Source: Clostridia bacterium (GTDB taxonomy: Bacteria > Bacillota > Clostridia > Christensenellales > UBA1242). From it: a stretch of 5,379 bases of DNA. The translations under genes and the position numbers were made by a program. The notes under the pieces are model-generated. The model saw only the letters and a list, made by a program, of their open reading frames with translations, had not been told where the DNA came from and ran no database searches. The DNA is taken from contig JAFYKO010000119.1 of the NCBI GenBank assembly GCA_017537515.1, forward strand, positions 1 through 5,379, given 5' to 3'. Shown piece by piece: positions 1 to 4,681 of the stretch. The stretch's first letter is position 1; the number at the start of each line of letters is the position of its first letter.

Positions 1-141
1 GTAGGAAGGGAACTTCTTTTCAACCGCGTTCTGGATGCTCTTAATACGATGCTTCGGCGGTCTGTAAGAGTTCGCTTCGGTGATTTCTTCATCACGAGAA
101 ACACCCTTTTTGCGACGAGGTTCATCAAGTTCTGTATACAA
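1..141. repeat. Terminal direct repeat, identical to 5239-5379 (circular-contig overlap)
   Basis: The first 141 bases are identical to the last 141 bases of the window, reading from the G at 5239 to the final A. An exact repeat of this length at the two ends is what a circular molecule gives when a de Bruijn assembler does not trim the k-mer overlap; 141 is the largest default k of MEGAHIT. The minus-strand reading frame continues perfectly across the join, which supports circularity. The true circle would be 5238 bp. A genuine terminal repeat of a linear element is possible but less likely, because it would cut a gene. Confidence 0.93.
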
Positions 142-258
142 AGAACTTGCATATTCCAGAGCAGACTTTCGGTCTGCTTCATTGGTGATTTTAGTTTCAA
201 TAATCTTTACCAGTTTGTCGCCTTGCTTTTCGCGTTCGGTTTTTTTGATAATAGCCAT
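1..258 (-). CDS. Small charged protein of unknown function, N-terminal part (gene crosses the contig join)
   Basis: On the circle this gene runs from 258 down to 1 and then from 5238 down to 5167, giving 109 residues and a TAA stop. The ATG at 258-256 begins MAIIKKTEREKQ and is preceded by AAAGGA with a gap of about 10 bases, and a good promoter lies at 297-325. The product is very rich in Lys, Glu and Arg. A predicted helical N-terminal half (TNEADRKSALEYASSLYTEL, residues 25-44) is followed by a basic PRRKKG stretch. No signal peptide or membrane segment is visible. I do not recognise the family. It converges on the rep operon and shares a terminator with it, so a plasmid maintenance or copy-control role is possible but only inferred. 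Confidence 0.8.
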   Translation of the reverse strand, partial: MAIIKKTEREKQGDKLVKIIETKITNEADRKSALEYASSLYTELDEPRRKKGVSRDEEITEANSYRPPKHRIKSIQNAVEKKFPSY

Positions 259-296
259 TGTTTTGCCGTCCTTTCGTGTCCTCTTTTGATGGTCTT

Positions 297-325
297 ATTA
301 TACCATAAAACCCTTATACCGTAAA
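297..325 (-). promoter_or_regulatory. Promoter of the minus-strand gene
   Basis: On the minus strand there is a perfect TATAAT (302-297) preceded by TGG, giving an extended -10. A TTTACG -35 element lies 17 bases upstream (325-320). Transcription would start near 290, leaving a leader of about 30 bases before the ATG at 258. Confidence 0.7.
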
Positions 326-334
326 GGTTTGAGG

Positions 335-374
335 TTAGATGTAGAACGGATAAACCTATATGTTAAACATCTAA
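335..374. promoter_or_regulatory. Inverted repeat upstream of the minus-strand promoter
   Basis: TTAGATGT (335-342) is matched by ACATCTAA (367-374), an 8-bp perfect inverted repeat with 24 bases between the arms. It lies just upstream of the minus-strand promoter and between two divergent units, so it could be an operator. There is no direct support for that. Confidence 0.3.
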
Positions 375-441
375 AAATTGCCCGCGAAAAGTATTATAAG
401 CGTAAGAAATTATTTCTTTAAACATAACCCTCTGTTATTAC

Positions 442-463
442 TTCTCATCTGTTAAGATGAGAA
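442..463. other. Perfect 9-bp hairpin in the divergent intergenic region
   Basis: TTCTCATCT (442-450), loop GTTA and AGATGAGAA (455-463) form a perfect stem. No run of T follows on either strand, so it is not a typical intrinsic terminator. It sits about 25 bases before the 488 ATG and may be an operator or a leader-RNA hairpin. The rest of 259-487 holds the minus-strand promoter and no gene that I can support. Confidence 0.4.
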
Positions 464-487
464 ATCGTCTGGAAGAAGATAGGGGGT

Positions 488-667
488 ATGTCATTGTCTT
501 TTAGACCCGCCCAACAGAACCCAAACTTTTTGTCTCCACCTTTACCCCTAAATCAAATAAAAATCCGAACTTTACTTTTTATTATATTATATATTTGTTC
601 TATCTTTCCCATTACCATTTTTGAGGTATTGGGGCTTATTTATATTTTTGGAGGTTTTATCTTATGA
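488..667 (+). CDS. Possible 59-aa membrane peptide, coupled to gene A
   Basis: An ATG at 488 opens 59 codons ending in TGA at 665-667. The product has a polar, Pro-rich start (FRPAQQNPNF, then PPLPLNQ, up to about residue 27) and then a strongly hydrophobic remainder (TLLFIILYICSIF, then VLGLIYIFGGFIL), enough for one or two membrane segments. Its stop overlaps the start of gene A as ATGA (664-667), a typical coupling arrangement. Against it, the ribosome binding site is poor: AGGGGG sits only one base from the ATG and GGAAG is 12 bases away. The region is also AT-rich, which by chance gives hydrophobic codons. I do not recognise a family. It would be the first gene of the cargo operon and contains no TAG codon. 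Confidence 0.35.
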   Translation: MSLSFRPAQQNPNFLSPPLPLNQIKIRTLLFIILYICSIFPITIFEVLGLIYIFGGFIL

Positions 668-897
668 TACAAGATTATTATTACCAGCACCAGAAGAAAG
701 AAGAAGCCAGGCGTGAGGATGAAATTACAAAGATACTAAATGATTGGATATAGGCGGACAGAGTAAAAAAAATAGCCAGGGATGAAGCACGGAAAGAGAG
801 TAAGAACTTCCTTGACGCATACAGCCGTGATATACAAATTGAGGTTGATAAACGAAGTATTGCCTCCGTTCGGGATGCTTTGTTTAGGGCTTTTTGA
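664..897 (+). CDS. Gene A: 77-codon unknown protein with an in-frame TAG at codon 30
   Basis: The ATG at 664 follows GGAGG (650-654) with a 9-base gap. Under the standard code the product would be 29 aa, stopping at TAG 751-753. The same frame then continues for 47 more sense codons to TGA at 895-897. Sequence on both sides of the TAG looks like one charged helical protein: KKEEARREDEITKILNDWI, then ADRVKKIARDEARKESKNF. The part after the TAG is far more protein-like than the other two frames. If TAG is read as Gln the product has 77 residues, is rich in Arg, Lys, Asp and Glu, and has no membrane segment. I do not recognise the family. The frame stays open for a further 43 codons after the TGA (see 898-1029). 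Confidence 0.55.
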
Positions 898-1029
898 TTT
901 CCGGCGGTATCTATCCTGCGGGAGCAAGTTCAAGATTTATTTTTTGGTATTCTGCCTGAAACATATAGCCCAGCACGCATAAGAAAAAATTTTATGACAA
1001 GAGAAATATTTCCCTTAAAAATAAAATAA
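898..1029 (+). other. In-frame continuation of gene A beyond its TGA
   Basis: After the TGA at 895-897 the gene A frame runs 43 more codons to TAA at 1027-1029. The translation looks like real protein, for example FPAVSILREQVQDLFFGILP followed by ETYSPARIRKNFM. There is no start codon or ribosome binding site at the beginning of this segment. It is therefore either the rest of gene A behind an inactivating TGA (one step from CGA or TGG), a second kind of readthrough, or chance. TGA is clearly used as the stop of genes B and C, which argues against general TGA reassignment. The rest of 1030-1089 is AT-rich with no gene seen. Confidence 0.35.
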
Positions 1030-1089
1030 GTTCATCACTTAAAATTTGAAGAACAGACCCATAAAAAATTTTTTGTTGAGGTGAAGAAA

Positions 1090-1296
1090 TTGTTATCACA
1101 ACATTAGATAATTGGAGTATTAGAACAATACATAGACGAAAAGAAAATCAGCCAAACAACGGTTGCGGATGCTTTGGGCGTAAATCAAAGCACGGTTTCT
1201 AATTGGTTAAGCAGACGAAGAAATATAAACTTCCGTTGCTATAAACAACTTTGTGATTTTCTTTCCCAGGAGGGCTTTTTGAATGGAAATGAGTGA
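1090..1296 (+). CDS. Gene B: small helix-turn-helix DNA-binding protein with TAG at codon 6
   Basis: The TTG at 1090 is preceded by GAGGTG (1078-1083) at a good distance; GTG 1081 is in the same frame but lacks a ribosome binding site. TAG at 1105-1107 is codon 6. Read as Gln it gives LLSQH-Q-IIGVLEQYIDEK, and the 68-residue product then carries a clear Xre/Cro-like helix-turn-helix: ISQTTVADALGV as the first helix and turn, then NQSTVSNWLSRRR as the recognition helix (about residues 22-47). Under the standard code this protein could not be made, since only five residues precede the TAG and no good start lies between the TAG and the helix-turn-helix. The TGA stop at 1294-1296 overlaps the start of gene C by 14 bases, so B and C are probably coupled. 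Likely a repressor or activator of this operon. Confidence 0.6.
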
Positions 1297-1519
1297 ATAT
1301 TTTTAGACCGCATTGGCAATTAGGAACGGAACAGAACCGGCGATTGATGCGGTCTTTTATTGGCAACTAATTCGCAATAATGGAGCATTAGCACGCCATT
1401 ATGATGCTATTTCTTATAATGGTAAGTTGATAAGGAGCGAAACAGAGTTCCAGAAAGTATGTGAAAATGAAGGATGGAGCATTCTTGTATAGGACGGTGA
1501 GAAGTGTGTTAGACTGTGA
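1283..1519 (+). CDS. Gene C: 78-codon unknown protein with TAG at codons 8 and 70
   Basis: The ATG at 1283 has a near-perfect AGGAGGG (1268-1274) 8 bases upstream, inside the end of gene B. TAG occurs at 1304-1306 and 1490-1492; the frame ends in TGA at 1517-1519. Between the ambers the translation is plainly protein-like, for example AIDAVFYWQLIRNN and HYDAISYNGKLIRSETEFQK, and after the second it ends DGEKCVRL. With TAG as Gln the junctions read SEYF-Q-TALAIRNG and WSILV-Q-DGEKCV. Under the standard code only a 7-residue peptide would be made despite the excellent ribosome binding site. I do not recognise the family; it is cytosolic and has no membrane segment. Its 3' end overlaps the likely start of gene D. 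Confidence 0.55.
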
Positions 1520-1994
1520 GAAATACAACCCAGGCGAAGAAGCAACAAAGAAATACTTAAACTGTTGTGGCTTCTCCGTCATAGACACAAGCAAAGACCC
1601 AGAAAGACAGGATTTTTATGATTTTATAGGTTATACAGACGAATTATATTATACCTTTGAGGCAAAATACGACAACTATTTCCCAACATCCAGGAGCATT
1701 GTTTTTGAAGACATACATATTATGAAAGACAAGAACGGACAATAGGTTTCAAAATTAGGTTGGGGACACATCTCAACAGCGGATTGGCTTTGTTATTATG
1801 ATATAAAGCATTGCTATTTATACCGTTTCAAAATGGTTGAAATGAAATAGTATGTTGAGAAGAACTTAAACCGATTACCCAGGCGAAGCACAAGCAAGGA
1901 TGGATACAAAACGACCTTCTTCTATCTTGTCAATATTGATGAGTATAAGCACGCCGGAAACGAAGTAAAACGATATTATGTTCCTTTACCATAA
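1506..1994 (+). CDS. Gene D: PD-(D/E)XK nuclease-like protein with TAG at codons 80 and 115
   Basis: The frame is open from at least ATG 1461 to TAA 1992-1994, interrupted only by TAG at 1743-1745 and 1848-1850. I prefer GTG 1506 as start (GGTGAG at 1496-1501, after most of gene C), giving 162 residues; ATG 1461 or TTG 1485 are alternatives. Residues 36-54 (DFYDFIGYT, then YTFEAKYD) carry D39 and E52-x-K54, the signature of the PD-(D/E)XK nuclease fold, with E11 and E68 as further candidate acidic residues. After the first TAG comes LGWGHISTADWLCYYDI and later LYRFKMVEMK-TAG-YV, which fits the C-terminal part of small phage and plasmid nucleases of this type (GW...ADY..YYD...LY...LR.YV, from memory). 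The conserved part thus spans both ambers, the best evidence that they are read as sense. Standard-code output would be a truncated protein. The role is inferred: DNA processing or defence. Confidence 0.65.
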
Positions 1995-2035
1995 TAGTGG
2001 TAAAAGTAAGTCCTTAAAAAATATAGTAAAACTTA

Positions 2036-2064
2036 TTGACAAATGGGTGTAAAAGTGGTATCTT
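2036..2064 (+). promoter_or_regulatory. Promoter of the resolvase gene
   Basis: A perfect TTGACA (2036-2041) is followed after 17 bases by TATCTT (2059-2064), with TGG just before the -10 (extended -10). Start of transcription is expected near 2071, about 50 bases before the ATG. An octamer GTAAAAGT occurs at 2000-2007 and again at 2049-2056 inside the spacer, possibly a repressor or resolvase site. Confidence 0.75.
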
Positions 2065-2071
2065 TAATACA

Positions 2072-2097
2072 GTAAATCAAACGAAGGTTAGATTTAC
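2072..2097 (+). promoter_or_regulatory. Inverted repeat in the resolvase leader
   Basis: GTAAATC (2072-2078) and GATTTAC (2091-2097) form a 7-bp inverted repeat with a 12-base loop at the start of the transcript. GTGGTA (2055-2060) and TACCAC (2095-2100) also match in inverted orientation. Serine resolvases commonly bind such sites next to their own gene, so 1995-2121 is the place to look for a res site. No three-subsite res could be proven by eye. Confidence 0.4.
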
Positions 2098-2121
2098 CAC
2101 CAACAGAAAGAAGGTTGCTTT

Positions 2122-2832
2122 ATGATTTATGGATATTGTCGCATCAGCCGTTATGGAATGAGTATTGACCGCCAGGTGAGAAACATTCTTGCCATCTATC
2201 CTGATGCTATCATCATCAAAGAAACCTTCACCGGAACGAAGATTGAAGCCCGTCCAGAACTTCAAAAACTTTTGAAGAAGGTAAAGGCAAATGATAAAAT
2301 CGTTTGCGATAGCGTTTCCAGATTATCCAGGGAAGAAGAAGCGGGCTTTGAACTGTATAAGAAATTATATCATAGCGGTGTTTCTTTGGAGTTTATCAAA
2401 GAACCACAGATTAACACCGACACTTACAAACAAGCCATTGAGAAGCAACTTTCCAGTATTAAAACGGGAGATGCCTCCGCCGACAATTTGGTAAATAGCA
2501 TTATGGATGCCATTAACGCCTATATGATGGATTTGGCAGAAAAACAAGTTAAGATGGCGTTCTATGTTGCCAATAGAGAAGTGTCCGACCTTCACCAGAG
2601 AACCAAAGAAGGATTGATTACAGCGAAGATTAACGGCAAAAGAATCGGCACACAGAAGGGTGATAAACTGAATGTAAAGAAAAAAGCACCCGCAAAGGAA
2701 ATTATCCAGAAGCATAGCAAGACTTTCGGCGGAACATTGGATAATGCGGAGTGTGCGAAGTTGGCGGGCGTATCACTCAAAACCTTTTACAAATACAAGA
2801 ATGAATTGATTGAAGAAGCCAGTGAGAACTAA
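2122..2832 (+). CDS. Serine recombinase (resolvase/invertase family), 236 aa
   Basis: The protein cuts and rejoins DNA through a serine-linked intermediate; on a plasmid its usual job is to resolve multimers so that copies segregate. The catalytic domain begins YGYCRIS with R7 and nucleophile S9, followed by R44 in EARPEL and R67/R70 in SVSRLSRE, matching R8, S10, R45, R68 and R71 of gamma-delta resolvase. The Asp that often precedes R68 is Ser66 here, a variant seen in other serine recombinases. A long helix leads to the motif HQRTKEGLITAKINGKRIGT (159-177), and a C-terminal helix-turn-helix (AECAKLAGVSLKTFYKYKNE, 209-228) binds DNA. AAAGAAGG lies 7 bases before the ATG. Its own promoter and terminator make it monocistronic. 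At 236 aa it is somewhat longer than classic resolvases of about 185 aa. It has no in-frame TAG. Confidence 0.93.
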   Translation: MIYGYCRISRYGMSIDRQVRNILAIYPDAIIIKETFTGTKIEARPELQKLLKKVKANDKIVCDSVSRLSREEEAGFELYKKLYHSGVSLEFIKEPQINTDTYKQAIEKQLSSIKTGDASADNLVNSIMDAINAYMMDLAEKQVKMAFYVANREVSDLHQRTKEGLITAKINGKRIGTQKGDKLNVKKKAPAKEIIQKHSKTFGGTLDNAECAKLAGVSLKTFYKYKNELIEEASEN

Positions 2833-2836
2833 AAGA

Positions 2837-2861
2837 AGGGTGCGGAAGCACCCTCTTTTTT
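2837..2861 (+). terminator. Intrinsic terminator of the resolvase gene
   Basis: AGGGTGC (2837-2843), loop GGAA and GCACCCT (2848-2854) form a perfect 7-bp stem followed by C and six T (2856-2861), starting 5 bases after the TAA. Confidence 0.9.
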
Positions 2862-2869
2862 GTTGGTAT

Positions 2870-2889
2870 GGCGGAGGAACGCCTCCGCC
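2870..2889. other. GC-rich hairpin after the terminator
   Basis: GGCGGAGG (2870-2877), loop AACG and CCTCCGCC (2882-2889) form a perfect 8-bp stem. No T run follows on either strand. It may add to termination or be a barrier or recombination element. The rest of 2890-3038 is AT-rich, including an AT dinucleotide run at 2991-3001, and holds no gene that I can support. Confidence 0.45.
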
Positions 2890-2966
2890 GATTGAAAATA
2901 AAAAAAGTTCCCCTTATGTATATGTTTTGAGAAGGTTGTTTTATTACAGAGCAAAAAAATTTTTTA

Positions 2967-2975
2967 TGGTAAAAT
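2967..2975 (+). promoter_or_regulatory. Possible extended -10 promoter for the SLOG gene
   Basis: TGGTAAAAT (2967-2975) is a good extended -10, but no recognisable -35 sits 16-18 bases upstream. Since a strong terminator precedes this gene, some promoter is needed in 2860-3020 and this is the best candidate. Confidence 0.35.
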
Positions 2976-3038
2976 TGCGTATAGCACCCCATATATATAT
3001 GTCTTGAAACCCGTTTTTGTTACAAGGAGCAGAAAAAA

Positions 3039-3404
3039 ATGTTTAGGGTCATCATTGCCGGATGTAGAGATTACACAGATTATAAGACTTTAAAAGAGTT
3101 TGCTGACCTTATGTTATCAAACACCAAAGAAGAAATACAAATTGTCTCCGGCGGTGCATCGGGTGCGGATGCTCTGGGCGAACGATACGCCCAGGAGAAA
3201 GGTTATTCCTTAATTCGTTTTCCAGCAGATTGGAACAAATACGGACGCTCTGCCGGACCGAAACGAAATAAACAGATGGCACAGTATGCGGATGCTCTTA
3301 TAGCATTCTGGGACGGAAAGAGCAAAGGAACCCAAAATATGATTGATGAAGCCAGGGCGGTTGGTATTAGGGTAAGAATTAAACAATACACCCGCAACGG
3401 GTAA
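3039..3404 (+). CDS. YspA-like SLOG family protein (DUF2493), 121 aa
   Basis: The protein is a complete single-domain Rossmann-like SLOG protein of the DUF2493/YspA group. Visible family motifs are VIIAGCRDYTDY (4-15), the glycine-rich nucleotide-binding SGGASGADALGE (37-48), FPADWNKYGRSAGPKRNKQM (61-80) and ALIAFWDGKSKGT (86-98). SLOG proteins bind nucleotides or nucleotide-derived ligands, and some work as sensors or NMP-glycosidases in conflict systems. The exact activity of this subgroup is not established, so its role here is unknown. AAGGAG (3024-3029) lies 9 bases before the ATG. The length is normal and all motifs are intact. The last codons and the stop lie inside the left arm of a large hairpin (3395-3495), which may control the end or stability of this mRNA. 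It has no in-frame TAG. Confidence 0.92.
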   Translation: MFRVIIAGCRDYTDYKTLKEFADLMLSNTKEEIQIVSGGASGADALGERYAQEKGYSLIRFPADWNKYGRSAGPKRNKQMAQYADALIAFWDGKSKGTQNMIDEARAVGIRVRIKQYTRNG

Positions 3405-3495
3405 AATTGGCGTTTTAAGACCGTTTCTTGTGGTTAGGTGAAGAACTTACCCAGGAGGAAAGGAAACGGGCTTAAAACGCTAATTTTGCCCGTTG
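3395..3495 (+). repeat. Large imperfect inverted repeat, 33-nt arms, possible structured RNA or DNA hairpin
   Basis: The left arm 3395-3427 and right arm 3463-3495 pair at 32 of 33 positions if the plus strand is RNA: 30 Watson-Crick pairs plus two G-U pairs (U3402-G3488 and G3409-U3481). The one true mismatch is A3420 against G3470. On the minus strand the two wobbles become A-C mismatches. The 35-base loop holds a perfect Shine-Dalgarno-like AGGAGG (3453-3458) with no start codon at a suitable distance. No T run follows, so it is not a standard terminator. Candidate roles are an RNA 3' end, a regulatory RNA, or a single-strand origin, transfer or recombination site. Confidence 0.7.
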
Positions 3496-3555
3496 TCGGT
3501 CTGCGAAAAAGGAAAATATTATTCTGCTGACCTATTCACCAGGAGCCAGCCGACC

Positions 3556-3658
3556 GAAGATTTATCTCACCCACCGAAGATTTCTCTCACCATTAAGGGA
3601 AGATTTCTCTCACCTTTGGGGAAGATTTCTCTCACCATTAGGGAAGGTTTTTCTCACC
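3556..3658 (+). repeat. Five replication iterons (theta origin)
   Basis: Five direct copies of GAAGATTTCTCTCACC start at 3556, 3576, 3599, 3621 and 3643, with periods of 20, 23, 22 and 22 bases, about two helical turns. Copies 2, 3 and 4 are identical, copy 1 has one change (TTTA for TTTC) and copy 5 has two. Several are followed by ATTAGG or ATTAAGG. Iterons of this size upstream of a Rep_3 gene are the initiator binding sites of the origin. No convincing DnaA box was seen. The 75-codon open frame at 3493-3720 is only a by-product of these repeats. Confidence 0.9.
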
Positions 3659-3773
3659 ATCCTTTTGCCAAAAACCCTTATTATTTAACATTTTTCGCGT
3701 CCTCCGCCGTCCCTAAATAATAAATAAACTAATAATAAAATTAAATCCAAATATTCAACTGCTTCATAAAATA
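3659..3773. other. AT-rich part of the origin, likely unwinding region
   Basis: The DNA after the iterons, above all 3715-3773, is almost entirely A and T (repeated AATAATAAATAA-type sequence). In iteron plasmids such a stretch beside the Rep sites is where the strands open. It is broken once by a GC-rich patch near 3694-3713. No gene is seen between 3405 and 3878. Confidence 0.7.
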
Positions 3774-3792
3774 GGGCGGGCTTCGCCCGCCC
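3774..3792. other. GC-rich hairpin between the AT-rich region and the rep promoter
   Basis: GGGCGGGC (3774-3781), TTC and GCCCGCCC (3785-3792) form a perfect 8-bp stem. On the minus strand it is followed by TATTTTATG, so it could weakly terminate minus-strand transcription entering the origin. On the plus strand no T run follows. Confidence 0.55.
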
Positions 3793-3807
3793 AGAGCCTC
3801 CGGCGTG

Positions 3808-3865
3808 AATGGTGAGAGAAGTTTTTTACAATTTACACCTTTCAAGAAAGATGTTATACTTTCTT
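3808..3865 (+). promoter_or_regulatory. rep promoter with inverted iteron and operator-like repeat
   Basis: TTTACA (3832-3837), a 17-base spacer and TATACT (3855-3860) with an upstream TG (3852-3853) form a strong extended -10 promoter. Just upstream, AATGGTGAGAGAA (3808-3820) is the exact reverse complement of TTCTCTCACCATT from iterons 2 and 4, a single inverted iteron. AAGAAAG (3844-3850) and CTTTCTT (3859-3865) form an inverted repeat around the -10. Rep binding here would repress its own gene, the usual control of Rep_3 plasmids. Transcription should start near 3867, almost at the ribosome binding site. Confidence 0.8.
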
Positions 3866-3878
3866 TGAGGTGGAGCAA

Positions 3879-4649
3879 ATGGCAAACAAAATCGTCAAAG
3901 ATAGAGAACAGATTGTAGCAAAGTCAAATGACCTTATTAGAAAAACCAGGTATAATCTTACGGCACAGCAACAAAAGATTGTTCTTTATGCCGTGAGTAA
4001 AATAAAACCCAACGATGTTATTAGCCAGGAGTATGAGTTTTCTATCTCCGACTTATGCGAGGCTTGCGGTCTTAAAATAGACGAAGGTGGCTATTACTAC
4101 AAGAGCATAAAAGAAGACTTGCGGAAACTCACTCAAAGAGAATGGTGTATTATGCCGGACGGGTCAGAAAAAACAATGAGTTGGATTGGAGATGCGGACA
4201 TTCTTCCTTTGCGTGGAACCGTGAAAATTACTTTCAACAAAAATATGGAGCCGTATCTTTTTGACCTTAAAGAAAGATACACCTCTTATAGACTTCAAAA
4301 TGTTTTGATTTTCAAAAATAAATATGCCATCCGTCTGTATGAAATCCTTCGCTCTTATACAACTCAAAAATTATTAGACAGTTTTGTAGAGCGTGAAGCA
4401 AGTTTCAAAGTTGATGAACTTCGGCAACTCTTACAGGTTGATTTCTATCCCAGGTGGGCGGACTTCCAGCGTTTTATTATTAAACCAGCGGTGGAAGAAA
4501 TCAATTCTTACAGCGAAGATATTCATATTGAGTATGATACTTATCGCGGAGATGGGCGAAAAATTACAACTATTTGCTTTATAATTACCAGCCCGCACGG
4601 AATGGATTATTTTAACGCCAGGGCAAACAGTAGAACCAGAGGTTTTTAA
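3879..4649 (+). CDS. Rep_3 family plasmid replication initiator (RepB-like), 256 aa
   Basis: This protein binds the iterons at 3556-3658 and starts theta replication. It has the two winged-helix layout of Rep_3 initiators: WH1 begins VAKSNDLIRKTRYNLTAQQQ (13-32), followed by the helical KSIKEDLRKL region (75-84) and a strand stretch near 114-119. WH2 carries the family's typical RYTSYRLQNVLIFKNKYAIR (133-152), YEILRSY, FKVDELRQLL (176-185) and FQRFIIKPAVEEIN (196-209). I chose ATG 3879 because GAGGTGG (3867-3873) lies 5 bases before it; a GTG three codons upstream (3870) overlaps that site. The length is close to the family norm. The promoter and inverted iteron upstream suggest autorepression. 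The DUF536-like gene follows 32 bases after the TAA and is probably cotranscribed. No in-frame TAG among 11 Gln codons. Confidence 0.95.
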   Translation: MANKIVKDREQIVAKSNDLIRKTRYNLTAQQQKIVLYAVSKIKPNDVISQEYEFSISDLCEACGLKIDEGGYYYKSIKEDLRKLTQREWCIMPDGSEKTMSWIGDADILPLRGTVKITFNKNMEPYLFDLKERYTSYRLQNVLIFKNKYAIRLYEILRSYTTQKLLDSFVEREASFKVDELRQLLQVDFYPRWADFQRFIIKPAVEEINSYSEDIHIEYDTYRGDGRKITTICFIITSPHGMDYFNARANSRTRGF

Positions 4650-4681
4650 CTGGTTTTCAACTTTTGGCGGAGGTTTAAAAG

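Noticed and set aside
1..141. Terminal repeat as a linear element's end or phage direct terminal repeat
   Set aside because: The repeat lies inside a coding gene that continues perfectly when the ends are joined, and its length equals an assembler k value.
369..400. CATCTAAAA looking like a tRNA anticodon loop for CUA
   Set aside because: The flanking bases cannot form an anticodon stem, and no T-loop or acceptor stem is present. I found no suppressor tRNA on the plasmid.
782..982. 66-codon open frame (MKHGKRVRTS...) overlapping gene A
   Set aside because: It lacks a ribosome binding site and its Cys/Leu/Phe-rich content is typical of an off-frame reading. The gene A frame has a far better composition.
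1294..1296. Idea that TGA is also recoded across the whole module
   Set aside because: TGA ends gene B just after the start of gene C, and it also ends gene C. The frame after the gene B TGA is only a shadow of gene C, so TGA works as a stop here.
2365..2715. 116-codon minus-strand open frame opposite the resolvase
   Set aside because: It is antisense to a gene with all catalytic motifs, and its Cys/Phe-rich translation has no recognisable domain.
3493..3720. 75-codon open frame on the plus strand
   Set aside because: It lies wholly over the iterons and AT-rich origin, has no ribosome binding site, and its repetitive translation simply reflects the direct repeats.
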